Positions 26,339 to 35,853 of a DNA stretch of 64,000 nucleotides are shown here, one piece after another. Below the pieces are notes generated by a model, which searched no databases, had not been told where the DNA came from, and worked only from the letters and a program-made list of their open reading frames with translations. Made by a program: the position numbers and the translations under genes. The DNA comes from Pseudonocardia oroxyli (lineage in GTDB: Bacteria; Actinomycetota; Actinomycetes; Mycobacteriales; Pseudonocardiaceae): assembly GCF_900102195.1 (NCBI RefSeq), contig NZ_FNBE01000001.1, positions 62,001 to 126,000 of the forward strand, given 5' to 3'. Position 1 is the stretch's first letter, and every line of letters starts with the position of its first letter.

Positions 26339-26410
26339 GGGACCAGCATGCGCCCTGGCGCAGCCGCTGTCAGTCCGGGCGCGCGGGCACGACCAGGGAG
26401 TTATCAACCC

Positions 26411-26450
26411 GTGAGTGGCGATAGTCGCCAGAGCGACTATCGCCGCTCAC
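26411..26450. repeat. CAGA-loop palindrome (variant copy)
   Basis: Arms of 18 bp at 26411-26428 and 26433-26450 (one G:T mismatch) flank the tetraloop CAGA. The right arm overlaps the meaB stop codon (26447-26449). The stem (GGCGATAGTCGC) differs from the four GTGGTAAGTGGTGC palindromes farther right, but the loop and GTGAG/CTCAC ends are shared. Probable terminator of the mutA-mutB-meaB operon. Confidence 0.75.
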
Positions 26451-27424
26451 AGGAGGTCGAGGATCTCCAGGGCGGCCGTCGTGGGGGTCTGGGTGCCCTC
26501 GCGGACCTCCGCCGTGAGCTCGGGGAGGCGCTGTCGCACCTTCGGGTCGGAGGTGAGCCGGTCCAGGAGCTGTTCGCGGATCATCGCCCACATCCACTCG
26601 ACCTGCTGGTCCGCGCGCCGCGAGGCCAGCTCGCCGTGCTTCTCCAGGGCCGCCCGGTGGTCGAGGATCTTGCCCCACACCGCGTCCAGCCCCATGCCGG
26701 TCTGGGCGGAGCAGGACAGGACCGGGGTGCGCCAGTGCTCCGACAGCGGGGTCATCATGTGCAGCGCGCCGGCCAGATCGCGGGCGGCGGCGCGGGCGTC
26801 CTGCTCGTGCGGCCCGTCCGCCTTGTTCACCGCGACGACGTCCGCCAGCTCCAGGATCCCCTTCTTGATCCCCTGCAGCTGGTCGCCGGTGCGGGCGATG
26901 GCGAGGAACAGGAACGTGTCCACCATCCCGGCGACCGTGACCTCGGACTGGCCGACACCGACGGTCTCGACCAGCACGACGTCGTACCCCGCGGCCTCCA
27001 TCAGCACCATCGTCTCGCGGGTCCGCCGGGCGACCCCGCCGAGCGTCCCCGCGGACGGCGACGGCCGGATGAACGCGTTGTCGTCCACGGCGAGCGCGGC
27101 CATCCGGGTCTTGTCACCCAGGATCGACCCGCCCGTCCGGGTGGACGACGGGTCGACCGCGAGCACCGCGACCCGGTGGCCCTGGCCGGTCAGCCGGGTG
27201 CCCAGGGCCTCGATGAACGTCGACTTCCCGACGCCCGGCACCCCGGAGATGCCGACCCGCACCGCTCCCCCGGCGTGCGGCTGCAGCTCCCGCAACAGCT
27301 CCTGGGCCTGGGCCCGGTGCGCCGGCTTGGCCGACTCGACGAGCGTGATCGCCCTGGCCAGCAACGTCCGGTTGCCGTCGAGGACCCCCTTGGCGAGGGT
27401 CTCGACGTCGACCTTACGAGGCAT
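26447..27424 (-). CDS. meaB: Methylmalonyl-CoA mutase-associated GTPase MeaB
   Basis: A 325-residue G3E GTPase. Walker [13 protein letters not shown] is at about 58-69, the Mg-binding segment is [22 protein letters not shown], then [11 protein letters not shown] and the base-specificity motif NKADG. MeaB chaperones adenosylcobalamin into methylmalonyl-CoA mutase and protects the enzyme from inactivation. The C-terminal helices ([16 protein letters not shown]) form the dimer arm. The ATG overlaps the end of mutB by 11 bp. It is the third gene of the mutA-mutB-meaB operon, and a palindrome overlaps its stop. Confidence 0.96.
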   Translation of the reverse strand: MPRKVDVETLAKGVLDGNRTLLARAITLVESAKPAHRAQAQELLRELQPHAGGAVRVGISGVPGVGKSTFIEALGTRLTGQGHRVAVLAVDPSSTRTGGSILGDKTRMAALAVDDNAFIRPSPSAGTLGGVARRTRETMVLMEAAGYDVVLVETVGVGQSEVTVAGMVDTFLFLAIARTGDQLQGIKKGILELADVVAVNKADGPHEQDARAAARDLAGALHMMTPLSEHWRTPVLSCSAQTGMGLDAVWGKILDHRAALEKHGELASRRADQQVEWMWAMIREQLLDRLTSDPKVRQRLPELTAEVREGTQTPTTAALEILDLL

Positions 27425-29573
27425 CTTGCTCCGCGCGCAGCTTCTCCAGCAGCGAGATCGCCGCCTCGGAGATGACCGTGCCGGGCGGGAACACCGCGGC
27501 CGCCCCCATCTCGATCAGCTCGGGGACGTCCGCGGGCGGGATCACCCCACCCACGACGATCATGATGTCCTCGCGGTCCAGCTTCTTCAGCTCCTCCCGC
27601 AGCTCGGGCACCAGGGTGAGGTGTCCGGCGGCGAGCGAGCTGGCCCCGACGACGTGCACGTCCGCCTCGACGGCCTGCCGCGCGACCTCGGCCGGGGTCT
27701 GGAACAGCGGGCCCACGTCGACGTCGAAGCCCAGGTCGGCGAACGCCGTGGCGATCACCTTCTGGCCGCGGTCGTGCCCGTCCTGCCCCATCTTGGCGAC
27801 GAGGATGCGGGGCTGGCGGCCCTCCTCCTCGGCGAACTCGCTCACGAGCTCGCGGGCCCTGGCGATCGCCGGGCTGGCCCCGGCCTCCTCGGAGTACACG
27901 CCTGAGATGATCCTGATCTGCCCGGAGTGCCGCCCGAAGACCTTCTCCAGGGCGTCGGAGATCTCGCCGACGGTGGCCTTGGCGCGGGCCGCGTCCACCG
28001 CGAGGGCGAGCAGGTTCTGGTCGAACTCCCGCGCCGAGCCCTCCGCGATGGCCGCGGCCGAGTTCGTGAGCTTCTCCAGCGCCGAGTCGACCGCGCGGCC
28101 GTCCCGCTCCGCGCGCAGCCGCTCGAGCTTCTCGATCTGCTCACGCCGCACCTGCGCGTTGTCGACCTTGAGGACGTCGATGACCTCGTCGGAGTCCACC
28201 ACGTACTTGTTCACGCCGATGACCGGCTGGCGGCCGGAGTCGATGCGGGCCTGGGTGCGGGCCGCCGCCTCCTCGACGCGCAGCTTCGGGATGCCGGCGT
28301 CGATGGCCTGCGCCATCCCGCCCGCCTTCTCGACCTCCTGGATGTGGCCCCAGGCCCGGCGGGCGAGGTCGTAGGTCAGCTTCTCGACGTAGTAGGAGCC
28401 GCCCCACGGGTCGATGACCTTGGTGGTGCCGGACTCCTGCTGCAGCAGCAGTTGGGTGTTGCGGGCGATGCGCGCGGAGAAGTCCGTGGGCAGCGCGAGC
28501 GCCTCGTCCAGGGCGTTGGTGTGCAGCGACTGCGTGTGTCCCTGGGTCGCGGCCATCGCCTCGACGCAGGTGCGGACCACGTTGTTGTAGACGTCCTGCG
28601 CGGTCAGCGACCAGCCCGAGGTCTGCGAGTGCGTGCGCAGGCTCAGCGACTTCGGATTCTTCGGCCCGAACTCGTTCACCAGCTTCGACCAGAGCAGGCG
28701 CGCGGCCCGCATCTTGGCGACCTCCATGAAGAAGTTCATGCCGATCGCCCAGAAGAAGCTCAGCCGCGGCGCGAACCTGTCGACGTCCAGCCCGGCGTCG
28801 ATGCCGGAGCGCAGGTACTCCACGCCGTCGGCCAGGGTGTAGGCGAGCTCCAGGTCGTTGGTCGCCCCCGCCTCCTGGATGTGGTAGCCGGAGATGGAGA
28901 TCGAGTTGAACTTCGGCATCTTCTGCGAGGTGTAGGTGAAGATGTCCGAGATGATCTTCATGCTCGGCTGCGGCGGGTAGATGTAGGTGTTGCGGACCAT
29001 GAACTCCTTGAGGATGTCGTTCTGGATGGTCCCCGCGAGCTGCTCCGGCGCCACCCCCTGCTCCTCGGCCGCGACGACGTAGAGCGCGAGCACCGGGAGC
29101 ACCGCGCCGTTCATGGTCATCGACACCGACATCCTGTCCAGCGGGATGCCGTCGAACAGCTGACGCATGTCGTAGATCGAGTCGATCGCGACGCCCGCCA
29201 TGCCGACGTCCCCGCCGACGCGCGGGTGGTCGGAGTCGTAGCCGCGGTGCGTGGCCAGGTCGAACGCGATGGACAGGCCCTTCTGCCCGGCCGCGAGGTT
29301 GCGGCGGTAGAAGGCGTTCGACTCGGTCGCGGTGGAGAAGCCCGCGTACTGGCGGATGGTCCACGGCTGGCTGGCGTACATCGTGGGGTACGGCCCGCGC
29401 AGGTAGGGCGTGATGCCCGGGTAGGTGCGCAGGAAGTCGACGCCCTCCAGGTCCGCGCCGGTGTAGAGGCGCTGCACCGGGATGCCCTCGGGGGACTCCC
29501 ACGGCTCGCCCGACGCGCGGACCTCCCCTGCGCCGGAGCCGAGGTCGACCTTCGTGAAGTCGGGGATGCTCAT
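27414..29573 (-). CDS. mutB: Methylmalonyl-CoA mutase large (catalytic) subunit
   Basis: A 719-residue catalytic subunit. The TIM-barrel domain begins with [29 protein letters not shown] (read in parts) including the active-site Tyr of TMYASQPWT, and holds the substrate channel through [16 protein letters not shown]. The C-terminal cobalamin domain has the base-off/His-on motif [11 protein letters not shown] (DxHxxG) and later [11 protein letters not shown]. It interconverts (R)-methylmalonyl-CoA and succinyl-CoA in propionate, odd-chain and branched amino-acid metabolism. Here it runs between mutA (4-bp overlap) and meaB. ATG 29573. Confidence 0.96.
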   Translation of the reverse strand: MSIPDFTKVDLGSGAGEVRASGEPWESPEGIPVQRLYTGADLEGVDFLRTYPGITPYLRGPYPTMYASQPWTIRQYAGFSTATESNAFYRRNLAAGQKGLSIAFDLATHRGYDSDHPRVGGDVGMAGVAIDSIYDMRQLFDGIPLDRMSVSMTMNGAVLPVLALYVVAAEEQGVAPEQLAGTIQNDILKEFMVRNTYIYPPQPSMKIISDIFTYTSQKMPKFNSISISGYHIQEAGATNDLELAYTLADGVEYLRSGIDAGLDVDRFAPRLSFFWAIGMNFFMEVAKMRAARLLWSKLVNEFGPKNPKSLSLRTHSQTSGWSLTAQDVYNNVVRTCVEAMAATQGHTQSLHTNALDEALALPTDFSARIARNTQLLLQQESGTTKVIDPWGGSYYVEKLTYDLARRAWGHIQEVEKAGGMAQAIDAGIPKLRVEEAAARTQARIDSGRQPVIGVNKYVVDSDEVIDVLKVDNAQVRREQIEKLERLRAERDGRAVDSALEKLTNSAAAIAEGSAREFDQNLLALAVDAARAKATVGEISDALEKVFGRHSGQIRIISGVYSEEAGASPAIARARELVSEFAEEEGRQPRILVAKMGQDGHDRGQKVIATAFADLGFDVDVGPLFQTPAEVARQAVEADVHVVGASSLAAGHLTLVPELREELKKLDREDIMIVVGGVIPPADVPELIEMGAAAVFPPGTVISEAAISLLEKLRAEQDAS

Positions 29574-31438
29574 GCGAACGCCTTCCACACGTCGTCGATC
29601 ACGGCCAGGGCGTCGCACCCGGCGTAGAGGTAGCCGTCCACACCGTCGACGTCTCCCCGGCCCGCCAGCAGGATGCGCGTCGCCCCCGCCTTCCGCAGCG
29701 CGGCCGCGGTGTCCGCGGCGCGCTCGGCGTAGAGCCTGTCGGTGGAGCACAGCACGACGACGGGCTGGCCGCCGTAGGCCGCCACGACGTCCTCGGCGGA
29801 CTCGGTCGGTCCGGCCTCGACGTCCGCGATCCCCCCGGCCTGCAACAGGTTCCGGGCGAACCCGGCCCGCGCGGTGTACGCGGCGAGCGGGCCCAGGGTG
29901 GCCAGGAAGGCCGTCGGGCGCTCCCCCGCCGCGTCCGAGCGGTCGCGGTACTCCTCGTAGGCCTCGGCGGGCCGGTACAGCGGCAGTCCGCCGCGCTCGA
30001 CGGGCGCCGGCAGCGGGGTCCGCACGACCGGCTTCTCGTCCAGGTTCGGGAACTCGGAGACGCCGGTGAGCGGGGTCCGCCGGGTTGCGATCCCCTTCTC
30101 CCGCGTGGTGCGCACGGCCTCGACGGCGGAGGCGACGAACCCGGAGTCCAGCGCCGCGACGGCGCCGCCCGCGGCCTCGATCTCCTGGAAGAAGGCCCAC
30201 CCGGCCTGCGCGAGGTCCGCGGTCAGGTGCTCGACGTACCAGGAGCCGCCCGCCGGGTCGAGCACCCGCGCGAGGTGCGACTCCTCGATCAGCAGCGACT
30301 GGGTGTTGCGCGCGATCCGGCGGGAGAACGGCTCGGCGGCGCCGAGGGCGATGTCGAAGGGCGGCACGGTGACCGCGTCCGCTCCCCCGATGCCCGCGGC
30401 GAAGCCCGCGACGGTGCCGCGCAGCATGTTCACCCACGGGTCGCGCCTGGTGAACAGGGTCGGGCTCACCACGGCGTGCTGGGTCTGGACACCCGTCGTC
30501 TCCGACGCCTCGAGCACCCGCGCCCACAGCCTGCGCGCCGCGCGGAGCTTCGCGATGGTGGGGAACTGCTCGGCGGTGGCGGCGAAGCGGAACTCCAGCA
30601 CCCGGGCGGCCTGCTCGGCGGTGAGCCCGCCGTCGGTCAGCGCCCGCAGGTACGCGACGCCCGAGGCGAGCGCGAAGCCCAGCTCCTGCGCCTCGGAGCC
30701 GCCGGCCTCCTGGACCGGTGTCGCGTCGACGACCACGGCCTTGACCAGGGGGTACTCGGCCGCGACCCGCGCGGCGAGCGGGACCACCGAGGAGACGTCC
30801 GGGCCGGTGCCCGCGCGGGCCCGCAGCCCGATCGGGTCGAGGCCCAGCGTGCCGAGCAGGGTGTCGGCGGGGACCTCGCGGTCGGCGGCGAGCGCCAGGA
30901 ACGCCTCGCCCGCCTCGAGGGCCGAGGACCCGCCGTCGAGCACGACCGGGGCGAGGTCGAGGTACACCTCGTCGAGCACGGCGGGGAGCTCGGCGACGGG
31001 CACCCCGCCCGCGCCGACGGCCAGCCAGATCGAGGTGACGCCGTTCTCCAGGTCCGCGAGGATCGCGGCGCGCGCGGCCGAGCCGGACTCGCCCGCGTGG
31101 TGCTGGCGGACGTCCCATCGCTCGCCCTCGCGGGCGAACCGGGGGGCCTCGGCCCCGTCGTCGGCCCCGTCGCCGGCCCCGTCGTCCGCGGTGTAGAGCG
31201 GCTGCACGTGCAGGCCGTCCGCGGTGTCCCAGGCCAGCTTCTCGACGCCGGCGCCGAGCGGGGCGTCCTCGCCGATCCGACCGGACTTGCGGACGACGGC
31301 GTCCACCGCGGCCGCCCACTGGTCCCGGGTGGGCTCGGGGAAGGCCGCGGCGAGGACGAGGTGCTCCGGGGGCTCCGGGGCGTTCTCTCCGAGCTCCGCC
31401 TCGTCGACCTGGTCGGTCGGCGACTCGCTCCCACCCAT
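29570..31438 (-). CDS. mutA: Methylmalonyl-CoA mutase small (non-catalytic) subunit
   Basis: A 622-residue partner subunit. It shares the mutase fold ([31 protein letters not shown], read in parts; [30 protein letters not shown], read in parts) but its C-terminal domain lacks the DxHxxG cobalamin motif, as expected for the beta chain. An Asp/Gly/Ala-rich insert ([13 protein letters not shown], about 85-97) is local to this strain. ATG 31438 is the first gene of the operon, and its TGA overlaps the mutB ATG. The 132-bp upstream region separates it from the Rieske gene on the same strand. Confidence 0.95.
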   Translation of the reverse strand: MGGSESPTDQVDEAELGENAPEPPEHLVLAAAFPEPTRDQWAAAVDAVVRKSGRIGEDAPLGAGVEKLAWDTADGLHVQPLYTADDGAGDGADDGAEAPRFAREGERWDVRQHHAGESGSAARAAILADLENGVTSIWLAVGAGGVPVAELPAVLDEVYLDLAPVVLDGGSSALEAGEAFLALAADREVPADTLLGTLGLDPIGLRARAGTGPDVSSVVPLAARVAAEYPLVKAVVVDATPVQEAGGSEAQELGFALASGVAYLRALTDGGLTAEQAARVLEFRFAATAEQFPTIAKLRAARRLWARVLEASETTGVQTQHAVVSPTLFTRRDPWVNMLRGTVAGFAAGIGGADAVTVPPFDIALGAAEPFSRRIARNTQSLLIEESHLARVLDPAGGSWYVEHLTADLAQAGWAFFQEIEAAGGAVAALDSGFVASAVEAVRTTREKGIATRRTPLTGVSEFPNLDEKPVVRTPLPAPVERGGLPLYRPAEAYEEYRDRSDAAGERPTAFLATLGPLAAYTARAGFARNLLQAGGIADVEAGPTESAEDVVAAYGGQPVVVLCSTDRLYAERAADTAAALRKAGATRILLAGRGDVDGVDGYLYAGCDALAVIDDVWKAFA

Positions 31439-31570
31439 TCGCTACTCCTCACCGGCCCCGGCGAGCGAGCGCGCCGTGGTGCGTCGTCGCCACCCGGGGT
31501 TTCGTCGGAGTCTAGTGAGGGCCGGCGACAACGGTCAGCCGTGACCGTCGTGACGTCGGTCCCAGGGCTG

Positions 31571-32035
31571 CTAGGCCAGCGTGATGGAGTCCCCGCTCAC
31601 CGTGATGGCCTTCTCCGGCAGCGGTGAGCGCGCCGGGCCGTCGGTGACCGCACCGTCGGCGATCGCGAAGTAGCTGCCGTGGCAGGGGCAGATCATCTGG
31701 CCGTCGGTCACCTCGTTGACGTTGCAGCCCTGGTGGGTGCACACCGACGAGAAGGCCTTGTACTGCCCGGCCGTGGGCTGGGTGACCACGATCTCCTGCG
31801 CGGCGATCACCACGCCGCCGCCGACCGGCACGTCGCCGGTGCGGACGAGCGGGGCGGCTGCGGCGCCCGGCTGCGGCGCGGCGGTGCCCGGGTTCTGCGG
31901 CGGGTTCTGGGGCTGGGGCGCGGTCTGGGGCGCGGTCTGGGGTGTCGAGCTGTAGGTGGCGCAGCCGGCGAGCGCGGCACAGCCTGCGGCGCAGGTCCCG
32001 ACGAGCGCGGCGCGGCGGGTCAGCGGGGAGGTCAT
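31571..32035 (-). CDS. Rieske (2Fe-2S) lipoprotein
   Basis: A 154-residue exported Rieske protein. The N-terminus TRRAALVGTCAAGCAALAGCA combines twin arginines with a lipobox (LAGC, Cys about 25), so Tat export and lipid anchoring are likely. A Pro/Gln/Thr linker (about 30-60) leads to the Rieske fold with the cluster motifs CTHQGCNV and CPCHGSYFAI (two Cys, two His). It probably carries electrons outside the membrane, paired with the DUF6529 membrane protein whose gene ends 11 bp upstream. It is the last gene of a three-gene operon driven by a SigL-type promoter. Confidence 0.93.
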   Translation of the reverse strand: MTSPLTRRAALVGTCAAGCAALAGCATYSSTPQTAPQTAPQPQNPPQNPGTAAPQPGAAAAPLVRTGDVPVGGGVVIAAQEIVVTQPTAGQYKAFSSVCTHQGCNVNEVTDGQMICPCHGSYFAIADGAVTDGPARSPLPEKAITVSGDSITLA

Positions 32036-32046
32036 GGGGTGGTCCT

Positions 32047-32973
32047 CTAGAACGTCAGGCCCCGGGTGCTGAAGAACCACACCGAGGACGTCAGGAACAG
32101 GGCGGTGAACAGCACGAACACCAGTCCGCCGAGCACCGGCAGCGCCCAGCGGGGAGCGTCGCGCCGGGGTAAGACCAGCATCTTGGCGGTGAAGGCGCCG
32201 TAGAAGAAGCAGCCCGCGAGCGAGTGCAGCAGCACGCGCAGGCTCGAGTCCTCGTAGCCGAGGGCGTAGAGGCAGTGGACCGCCACGGGGATGGTCAGCA
32301 GCACCGCGGCGCGGCCCGCCCAGCGGTGCACGAAGGCGGTCCGCGGGCCGGCCGGGCCGCGGCGTGAGAGCCGCCCGTACATCCGCATCGAGGTCCACAG
32401 CTGGACCAGGACCAGCACGAACGCCGCCGTGGTCAGCCAGGTCTTGGCCGCGAGGCCCGAGGAGAAGCCGGCGATGTTCAGCGCCGACCCGGTGCCCTCG
32501 TGCAGCCTGCCGTACACCCCGAGGCCGACCGAGACCGCGATCCCGACGGCGACCGGGACCAGCAGGGCGGCGAGCCGCCGGGGTGTGGGTCCCGGGGTCT
32601 TGTCGGGAGCCTGGGGCAGCTCGTCGGACTCGTCGTCATGGTCCTGGTACTCGTCGTCGTAGTCCTCGCGCTCCCAGGTGCGGGCCTCCCAGCTCGGGTC
32701 GTGCCAGGCCTCCTGCTCCCGGGTCGCCCAGCCGTGCGCGACGTCCGGGCTGGCGAGCGGGTCGGCGGGCGGATCGGCGGGCGGGTCGGCCGGCGGGACG
32801 GAGTCGACGGGCCCGTGTTGGCGCGGGATCACGGTCGTCACCTGCAGGTCCGGCTCGCCGTAGGCGCCCGGGTCGTAGGTGGGGCCGTACGGCTGCACCG
32901 GCCGCAGCGCGGGGTGCGTCGGCGGGTCGTAGGGGGAAGCGGCGAGGGCGTCCTCGATGCGGTGGGTCGACAC
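32047..32973 (-). CDS. DUF6529-type membrane protein (ferric reductase/cytochrome b561-like)
   Basis: A 308-residue protein. The first ~170 residues are a long acidic, Pro-rich cytoplasmic tail (repeated PPADPPADPPADP, then EDYDDEYQDHDDESDE). The C-terminal half has five hydrophobic helices with membrane-facing histidines (FVHRWAGRAAVLLTIPVAVHCLYALGYE, read in parts; VLLHSLAGCFFYGAF), spaced as in heme-binding b561-like proteins. GTG 32973 chosen for the purine-rich GGGAGAGAG upstream. Sitting between a secreted protein and a Rieske lipoprotein, it is plausibly the membrane electron conduit of a small respiratory or redox-repair module. Confidence 0.8.
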   Translation of the reverse strand: MSTHRIEDALAASPYDPPTHPALRPVQPYGPTYDPGAYGEPDLQVTTVIPRQHGPVDSVPPADPPADPPADPLASPDVAHGWATREQEAWHDPSWEARTWEREDYDDEYQDHDDESDELPQAPDKTPGPTPRRLAALLVPVAVGIAVSVGLGVYGRLHEGTGSALNIAGFSSGLAAKTWLTTAAFVLVLVQLWTSMRMYGRLSRRGPAGPRTAFVHRWAGRAAVLLTIPVAVHCLYALGYEDSSLRVLLHSLAGCFFYGAFTAKMLVLPRRDAPRWALPVLGGLVFVLFTALFLTSSVWFFSTRGLTF

Positions 32974-32987
32974 GGTGTCTCTCTCCC

Positions 32988-33569
32988 TCACGCGGAGCCG
33001 AGCTCGGACAGGGTGGCGCGGTCGGTGGGGGCGGCGACGCCCTTCTTCAGCTGGGCCGAGAAGGGCCAGCTCTTCCCCCCGACCGCCACGGTGCCGAGCA
33101 CCGCGGTGTCGGTGGTGTCGGCGGTCAACTCGCCGTCCGTGCCGCTGAGCTGCAGCTTCCCGTCGGTGGTGGTGCCCTGGAACCAGGACTCGATCTTCTT
33201 GCCGTCGCAGACGTAGGCCACGACCCGGTCGCCGTCCCTCCCGATGGCGAGGGTGACCTCGTTGCCGGCCGACCGCCCGGCGAAGGCGCCGGTCACCGGG
33301 GCGGCCTGCGCCGCGGGCGCGGGGGCCGCCTGTGCGGCTTGCGGGGACTGCTCGGGAGCGGGTGCGGGCGCTGCGCCGTAGGGATCGGCGGCGGGGGCCG
33401 CGCCGTAGCCGTCGGACGCCCCGTAGGGGTCCTGCTGGGCGGCGGGGGTGACGACCTGCGCGGGGACCTGCGCGGGGCCGGGGCCGACGAGCACCGCGTT
33501 CACGGTGAACACGGCGGCGCCGACGGCCAGCACGGCCAGCAGGGTCAGCAAGGGACCACGTGCCCTCAT
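32988..33569 (-). CDS. Secreted/membrane-anchored protein with Ala/Pro/Gln linker
   Basis: A 193-residue protein I do not recognise. ATG 33569 follows AGAAGAGG at a good distance. A single hydrophobic segment (LLTLLAVLAVGAAVFTVNAV, about 7-26) acts as signal anchor. Residues about 45-105 are a low-complexity Ala/Pro/Gln linker with three DPYGA-type repeats. The C-terminal ~90 residues form a small beta-rich domain (EVTLAIGRDGDRVVAYVCDG, then GKLQLSGTDGELTADTTD). It is the first gene after a SigL-type promoter (33608-33635, minus strand), 14 bp upstream of the DUF6529 gene. Confidence 0.8.
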   Translation of the reverse strand: MRARGPLLTLLAVLAVGAAVFTVNAVLVGPGPAQVPAQVVTPAAQQDPYGASDGYGAAPAADPYGAAPAPAPEQSPQAAQAAPAPAAQAAPVTGAFAGRSAGNEVTLAIGRDGDRVVAYVCDGKKIESWFQGTTTDGKLQLSGTDGELTADTTDTAVLGTVAVGGKSWPFSAQLKKGVAAPTDRATLSELGSA

Positions 33570-33607
33570 GGGGAGACCTCTTCTTCGCGGGGAGCGATTC
33601 ACCTACC

Positions 33608-33635
33608 CACACGGGTCCGCGGCCGGAACGGTTCA
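33608..33635 (-). promoter_or_regulatory. SigL-type promoter of the secreted-protein/DUF6529/Rieske operon
   Basis: Read on the minus strand: TGAACC (33630-33635), 16 bases, CGTGTG (33608-33613). This matches the mycobacterial SigL consensus (TGAACC, 16-17 bases, CGTgtc). The predicted transcript starts near 33601, 32 bases before the ATG at 33569. Confidence 0.65.
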
Positions 33636-33674
33636 CCCCGATTCCCGACCGAGATCTCCGGCTGAGATTTCGGC

Positions 33675-33702
33675 TGAACCGTTCCCCGCCGCCGTCCGTG
33701 TC
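33675..33702 (+). promoter_or_regulatory. SigL-type promoter of the sigma/anti-sigma operon
   Basis: TGAACC (33675-33680), 16 bases, CGTGTC (33697-33702), followed by the sigma gene ATG at 33763. It is the back-to-back partner of the promoter at 33608-33635: same -35, same spacing, near-identical -10. That implies autoregulation by the adjacent sigma factor. Confidence 0.65.
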
Positions 33703-33762
33703 GGAGACGTGGACTTCGCTACCCTCACCGGGCCTGAGGCCCATCCTGAGCCGGGAGCGTGC

Positions 33763-34338
33763 ATGGTCGAGTCAGCTCACCGGGCGCGCGGGCGCACCCG
33801 GCAGCGGTCGGGGCCACGTGACCCCGACGAGGCGCTCATCCGCGCCGTCTACGCCGAGCACGGGCGGGCGCTGTTGGCGTACACCACCCGGCTGCTCGGT
33901 GACCGGGCGGCCGCGGAGGACGTCGTGCAGGAGGTCCTGGTGCGGGCCTGGCAGCACTCGGACGTCCTGACCAACGGCCGCGGCTCCGTCCGCAGCTGGC
34001 TGCTCACCGTGGCCCGCAACCTGGTCACCGACAGGGTCCGCGCCCAGCGGGCCCGGCCCGCGGAGGTCGAGGAGGACGCGGCGCCGCCCGCGGCCACCCG
34101 CGACCACGCGGACTCGGTGGTGGACGCGCTGACCGTGCTGCCCGCCCTGGAGAAGCTCTCCCCCGACCACCGGGACGTCCTCGCGGAGGTCTACTTCCGC
34201 GGCCGGACGCTGCCGGAGGCGGCCCGGGTCCTCGGCGTCCCGCCGGGGACGGTGAAGTCCCGCTCGTACTACGCGCTGCGTGCCCTGCGCAGCGCGCTCG
34301 GCCCGACCGCGAACGAGCCCGAGGGGGTGCTCGGATGA
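33763..34338 (+). CDS. ECF sigma factor, SigL-like
   Basis: A 191-residue extracytoplasmic-function sigma factor. Region 2 is visible in LLAYTTRLLGDRAAAEDVVQ with EVLVRAWQH and SVRSWLLTVARNLVTDRVRA, and region 4 in KLSPDHRDVLAEVYFRGRTL followed by EAARVLGVPPGTVKSRSYYA. Overlapping its stop by 4 bp is a zinc-type anti-sigma gene, the standard SigL/RslA arrangement. Two promoters with the SigL consensus sit directly upstream, one for this operon and one for the divergent redox operon, so I assign the SigL-like class on promoter evidence rather than on protein sequence alone. ATG 33763. Confidence 0.9.
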   Translation: MVESAHRARGRTRQRSGPRDPDEALIRAVYAEHGRALLAYTTRLLGDRAAAEDVVQEVLVRAWQHSDVLTNGRGSVRSWLLTVARNLVTDRVRAQRARPAEVEEDAAPPAATRDHADSVVDALTVLPALEKLSPDHRDVLAEVYFRGRTLPEAARVLGVPPGTVKSRSYYALRALRSALGPTANEPEGVLG

Positions 34339-35015
34339 CCACCTGTGGAAGCGTTGCCGGCGGCGAGCTGTCCGCGCACGTCCTCGGCCTGCTCGACCCC
34401 GACGAGCAGGCGGAGGTCGAACGCCATCTCGAGCAGTGCGCGCAGTGCCGCGCCGAGTGGGAGGACCTGCGCGCCATGACGCAGACCCTGGACGAGCTCC
34501 CCGACGAGGCCCTGCTGGAGGGCCCGCCCGACTCCGACCTGGTGCTCCACCGTGCCCTGCGCGAGATCCGGTCCGAACGGGCCGCGGAGCACCGCCGCCG
34601 GCTCTGGACCCGCGGGATCGCGGCGGCCGTGGTGGGCGCCGCGCTCCTCGGCGGCGGCGTCGTGGCCGGTCAGGCCCTGGCCCCGCAGTCACCGCCCGCC
34701 CTCACCCAGGCCGCGGGCGCCCGCACGATGGAGACGACGCAGGGGGCCGTCACCGCCGCCGTGACGGTCACCCCGGCGAACGGCTGGGTCCGGCTCGCCG
34801 CGAATGTCAAGGGCGTCCCCGCGGGCGAGCACTGCCGGATGGTGGTGGTGGCCAAGGACGGCACCGAGGAGATCGCGGGCGGCTGGGTGGTGCCGGCGCA
34901 GGGCGAGGCGAACGGCGTGCACCTCGACGGCAGCGCGGGCGTCGCGCCCGACCAGGTCCAGTCGGTCGTCGTGGAGAACACCGCGGGCGAGCGCTACGCC
35001 ACCCTGACCCTCTGA
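34335..35015 (+). CDS. Zinc-binding transmembrane anti-sigma factor, RslA-like
   Basis: A 226-residue membrane protein. The cytoplasmic ZAS domain has the HxxxCxxC motif HLEQCAQC (His31, Cys35, Cys38), which in this class binds zinc and senses oxidation. One membrane helix (GIAAAVVGAALLGGGVVAGQ, about 93-112) is followed by an extracytoplasmic RskA-like beta domain (VTVTPANGWVRLAANVKGVP). It should sequester the co-transcribed ECF sigma factor and release it on oxidative or envelope stress. ATG overlaps the sigma stop, giving coupled translation. Confidence 0.9.
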   Translation: MTTCGSVAGGELSAHVLGLLDPDEQAEVERHLEQCAQCRAEWEDLRAMTQTLDELPDEALLEGPPDSDLVLHRALREIRSERAAEHRRRLWTRGIAAAVVGAALLGGGVVAGQALAPQSPPALTQAAGARTMETTQGAVTAAVTVTPANGWVRLAANVKGVPAGEHCRMVVVAKDGTEEIAGGWVVPAQGEANGVHLDGSAGVAPDQVQSVVVENTAGERYATLTL

Positions 35016-35019
35016 CCGG

Positions 35020-35802
35020 TCAGAAGCGGCGGTTGGCCAGCACCGGGATGGCGGCCCGTGCCCGCTCGACGACGGCGAGGTCCAGGTCCTGGACCAGCAG
35101 GTCCGGCTGCGCGTCGAGCTGGGCCACGATCTCGCCGAACGGGCTCGCCACCAGGCTCGCCCCGATCCCGGTCGGCGCCCTGCCCGCCGCGCGGCCCACG
35201 GTCGTCGGGTCGGCCTGGTCGCACGCCGCGACCACGCACGTCGAGTCCAGCGCGCGGGCGCGGACCAGCAGGTCCCACTGCGCACGCTTGCCCGGGCCCG
35301 CCCCCCAGGACGCCGGCATCAGCACGACCTGCGCGCCGAGGTCGCCCAGCTTCTGGAACAGGCCGGGGAAGCGCACGTCGTAGCAGGTGGCGAGGCCGAC
35401 GGTCACCCCGTCGACCTCGACGGTGATCGGGGCGGCGCCGGGGGCGACGGTGTCCGACTCGGCGAACCCGAACGCGTCGAACAGGTGGATCTTGTCGTAG
35501 TGCGCCTCGACCCCGCCGCCGGTGGCGAGCAGGGTGTTGCGCACGCGACCGTCGGGGTCCGGGGTGAACATCCCGGCGACCACGGTGACACCGTGCTCCG
35601 CCGCGACCTTCCGGACGCCCGTGGCCCACGCGCCGTCGAGCGGCTCGGCGGGCAGCCGCACCCCGAAGCAGCACATGGTCGCCTCGGGGAACACGACGAC
35701 CCGGGCTCCCGCCTCGGCGGCCCGGGCGGTCTCGGCGGCCACCAGCTCGAGGTTCTCCGCGGGCGACGGGGTCGACACGATCTGGGCCAGGGCGATCCGC
35801 AC
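35020..35802 (-). CDS. Carbon-nitrogen hydrolase (nitrilase superfamily)
   Basis: A 260-residue amidase of the nitrilase superfamily. The Glu-Lys-Cys triad is visible as VVFPEAT (Glu), HYDKIHLFDAF (Lys) and GLATCYDVRFP (Cys). This resembles the Nit/omega-amidase and deaminated-glutathione amidase branches, but the substrate cannot be fixed. GTG 35802 is preferred because GAGGAGG precedes it. It is divergent from the GntR regulator, whose putative operator lies in the 47-bp gap, so it is probably a member of the regulated catabolic cluster. Confidence 0.9.
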   Translation of the reverse strand: MRIALAQIVSTPSPAENLELVAAETARAAEAGARVVVFPEATMCCFGVRLPAEPLDGAWATGVRKVAAEHGVTVVAGMFTPDPDGRVRNTLLATGGGVEAHYDKIHLFDAFGFAESDTVAPGAAPITVEVDGVTVGLATCYDVRFPGLFQKLGDLGAQVVLMPASWGAGPGKRAQWDLLVRARALDSTCVVAACDQADPTTVGRAAGRAPTGIGASLVASPFGEIVAQLDAQPDLLVQDLDLAVVERARAAIPVLANRRF

Positions 35803-35833
35803 CGGGCTGCCTCCTCAATTCGGAACCGACTGT

Positions 35834-35853
35834 GCTGTATACCTACTGTATGC
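35834..35853. promoter_or_regulatory. Putative GntR operator and leaderless promoter, site 1
   Basis: CTGTATACC (35835-35843) and CTGTATG (35847-35853) are half-sites in the nitrilase/GntR divergent gap. TATACC at 35838-35843 is placed as a -10 box seven bases before the GntR ATG, giving a leaderless mRNA. The same CTGTATAC core recurs at 37801-37810 before the DUF2848/MFS pair. Confidence 0.5.

Noticed and set aside
27414-31319. 1301-residue fused mutase
   Set aside because: The first part is a frame-shadow of mutA. MutB begins at 29573 with a separate overlapping start.
32047-33744. 565-residue single protein
   Set aside because: The upstream part is the wrong frame of the secreted-protein gene. 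The conserved DUF6529 part starts at GTG 32973.
35832-35849. GTG start for the GntR gene
   Set aside because: It lies within the operator and -10 box. ATG 35850 fits a leaderless transcript.
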